Made by a program: the position numbers and the translations under genes. Positions 63,620 to 64,000 of a stretch of DNA of 64,000 nucleotides are shown here, in pieces. The DNA is from Leptolyngbya boryana PCC 6306. Lineage in GTDB: Bacteria > Cyanobacteriota > Cyanobacteriia > Leptolyngbyales > Leptolyngbyaceae. Within the stretch, counting starts at the first letter, position 1. The number at the start of each line of letters is the position of its first letter. The notes under the pieces were generated by a model. It did not search any database. It had not been told where the DNA came from and worked only from the letters and a program-made list of their open reading frames with translations. The stretch is taken from NCBI RefSeq assembly GCF_000353285.1, contig NZ_KB731324.1, positions 1,568,577-1,632,576 on the forward strand, in the 5' to 3' direction.

Positions 63620-64000
63620 AACTGGCTAATCCTTGCATAACTAAAGCTCTAAGGATAGCTTAGTCCGTTTACTTCAACCTAGTCGTTCACCGCAAGAAAT
63701 CGAATAGGGAGATAGACAGCAATCTGAACTTGGGTTCTCACCCATCTCCCCACGCCGTAAAATGAATGCAGTTGGCTGCTGAAGCACATTTGTGAATTTA
63801 GAACAATGTCACTCCGCACAAAATGATGGTGCCCGTCCGCGATCGCGATCCTCGTAAATACACATTGCGAATTGCAAACAAATTTGGCAGAATAAGGTGC
63901 GATAAATACCCTTTTACTGACTCACTGACTTGGATCGATTCTTACTTGTGGTAACTTTTTCACCTAATTGGATGAAGTTCGATAGCAGCAACTGTCGGTA
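63620..64000. other. Right-edge region without a recognised gene
   Basis: About 380 bases to the window end. It contains the dispersed repeat copy C at 63703-63765; the remainder holds no frame with family features. It may be upstream DNA for a gene beyond the edge. Confidence 0.5.
63703..63765. repeat. Dispersed G/C-tract palindromic repeat, copy C
   Basis: AATAGGGAGATAGACAGCAA then TCTGAACTTGGGTTCTC and CCATCTCCCCACGCCG: the same order of blocks (GGGAGATAG, AATCTGA.., GGTTCTC, CTCCCCAC) as in copy A at 7517, which defines the family consensus. Confidence 0.65.

Overview
The window comes from a cyanobacterium, probably a filamentous or Leptolyngbya-type lineage (the exact lineage is a guess). 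The evidence is a chlorophyll and bilin gene set (chlH, the oxygen-dependent ring cyclase acsF, a CpcS/CpeS-type bilin lyase, a CruP-type lycopene cyclase paralogue), dapL, a cyanobacterial AbrB regulator, and very frequent GCGATCGC (HIP1) octamers in genes and spacers alike. Most of the 64 kb is ordinary chromosomal core sequence with short operons.

Layout. 1-11 kb: end of a universal stress protein, a Ser/Thr kinase, anmK/map, an anchored beta-rich protein, enolase, and a selO-acetyltransferase-mnmE operon. 11-15.4 kb: a small accessory island on the minus strand with a VapBC pair, a truncated MNT-type nucleotidyltransferase, two decayed copies of one small gene, a membrane protein, an NTF2-like protein, a frame-shifted aspartic protease (retropepsin fold) with its usual small partner, and a stand-alone trypsin-like protease. 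15.4-22.9 kb: a divergent purine-degradation cluster (allantoate amidohydrolase, OHCU decarboxylase and FAD urate hydroxylase on the minus strand; a cyclotransferase-like protein and two-subunit xanthine dehydrogenase on the plus strand). 22.9-27.3 kb: DUF389 membrane protein, dapL, PBP2. 27.4-30.8 kb: dnaX. 30.8-51.9 kb: trpB, acsF, YdcF, GH19 hydrolase, ftsE, MscS-like channel, SirB1, cruP, lgt-thiS-thiE, a beta-helix/SPOR protein, bilin lyase, ferritin-like protein, rsfS/yqeK, zinc peptidase, HtrA-type protease. 52-64 kb: cyAbrB, a 36-residue membrane peptide, ClC, chlH, clpB, yqeY.

The most striking object is in dnaX. The gene carries a 512-residue intein inserted in the Walker B motif. 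Between its two splicing blocks, a different reading frame encodes a complete 405-residue LAGLIDADG homing endonuclease with three Cys-rich, zinc-finger-like repeats. The dnaX frame also stays open across the whole 1.2 kb, so the segment is dual-coding: a homing gene nested out of frame inside an intein inside an essential gene.

Other points worth attention are the purine route with two steps absent locally, an operator-like inverted repeat in its divergent promoter region, the decaying toxin/protease island, strong inverted repeats placed at the starts of dnaX and of a small membrane gene, a 30-bp perfect palindrome upstream of chlH, an orphan plus-strand terminator upstream of cruP, and a dispersed intergenic repeat family built on GGGGAGTGGGGAG/CTCCCCACTCC tracts. 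I found no rRNA, tRNA or CRISPR array.
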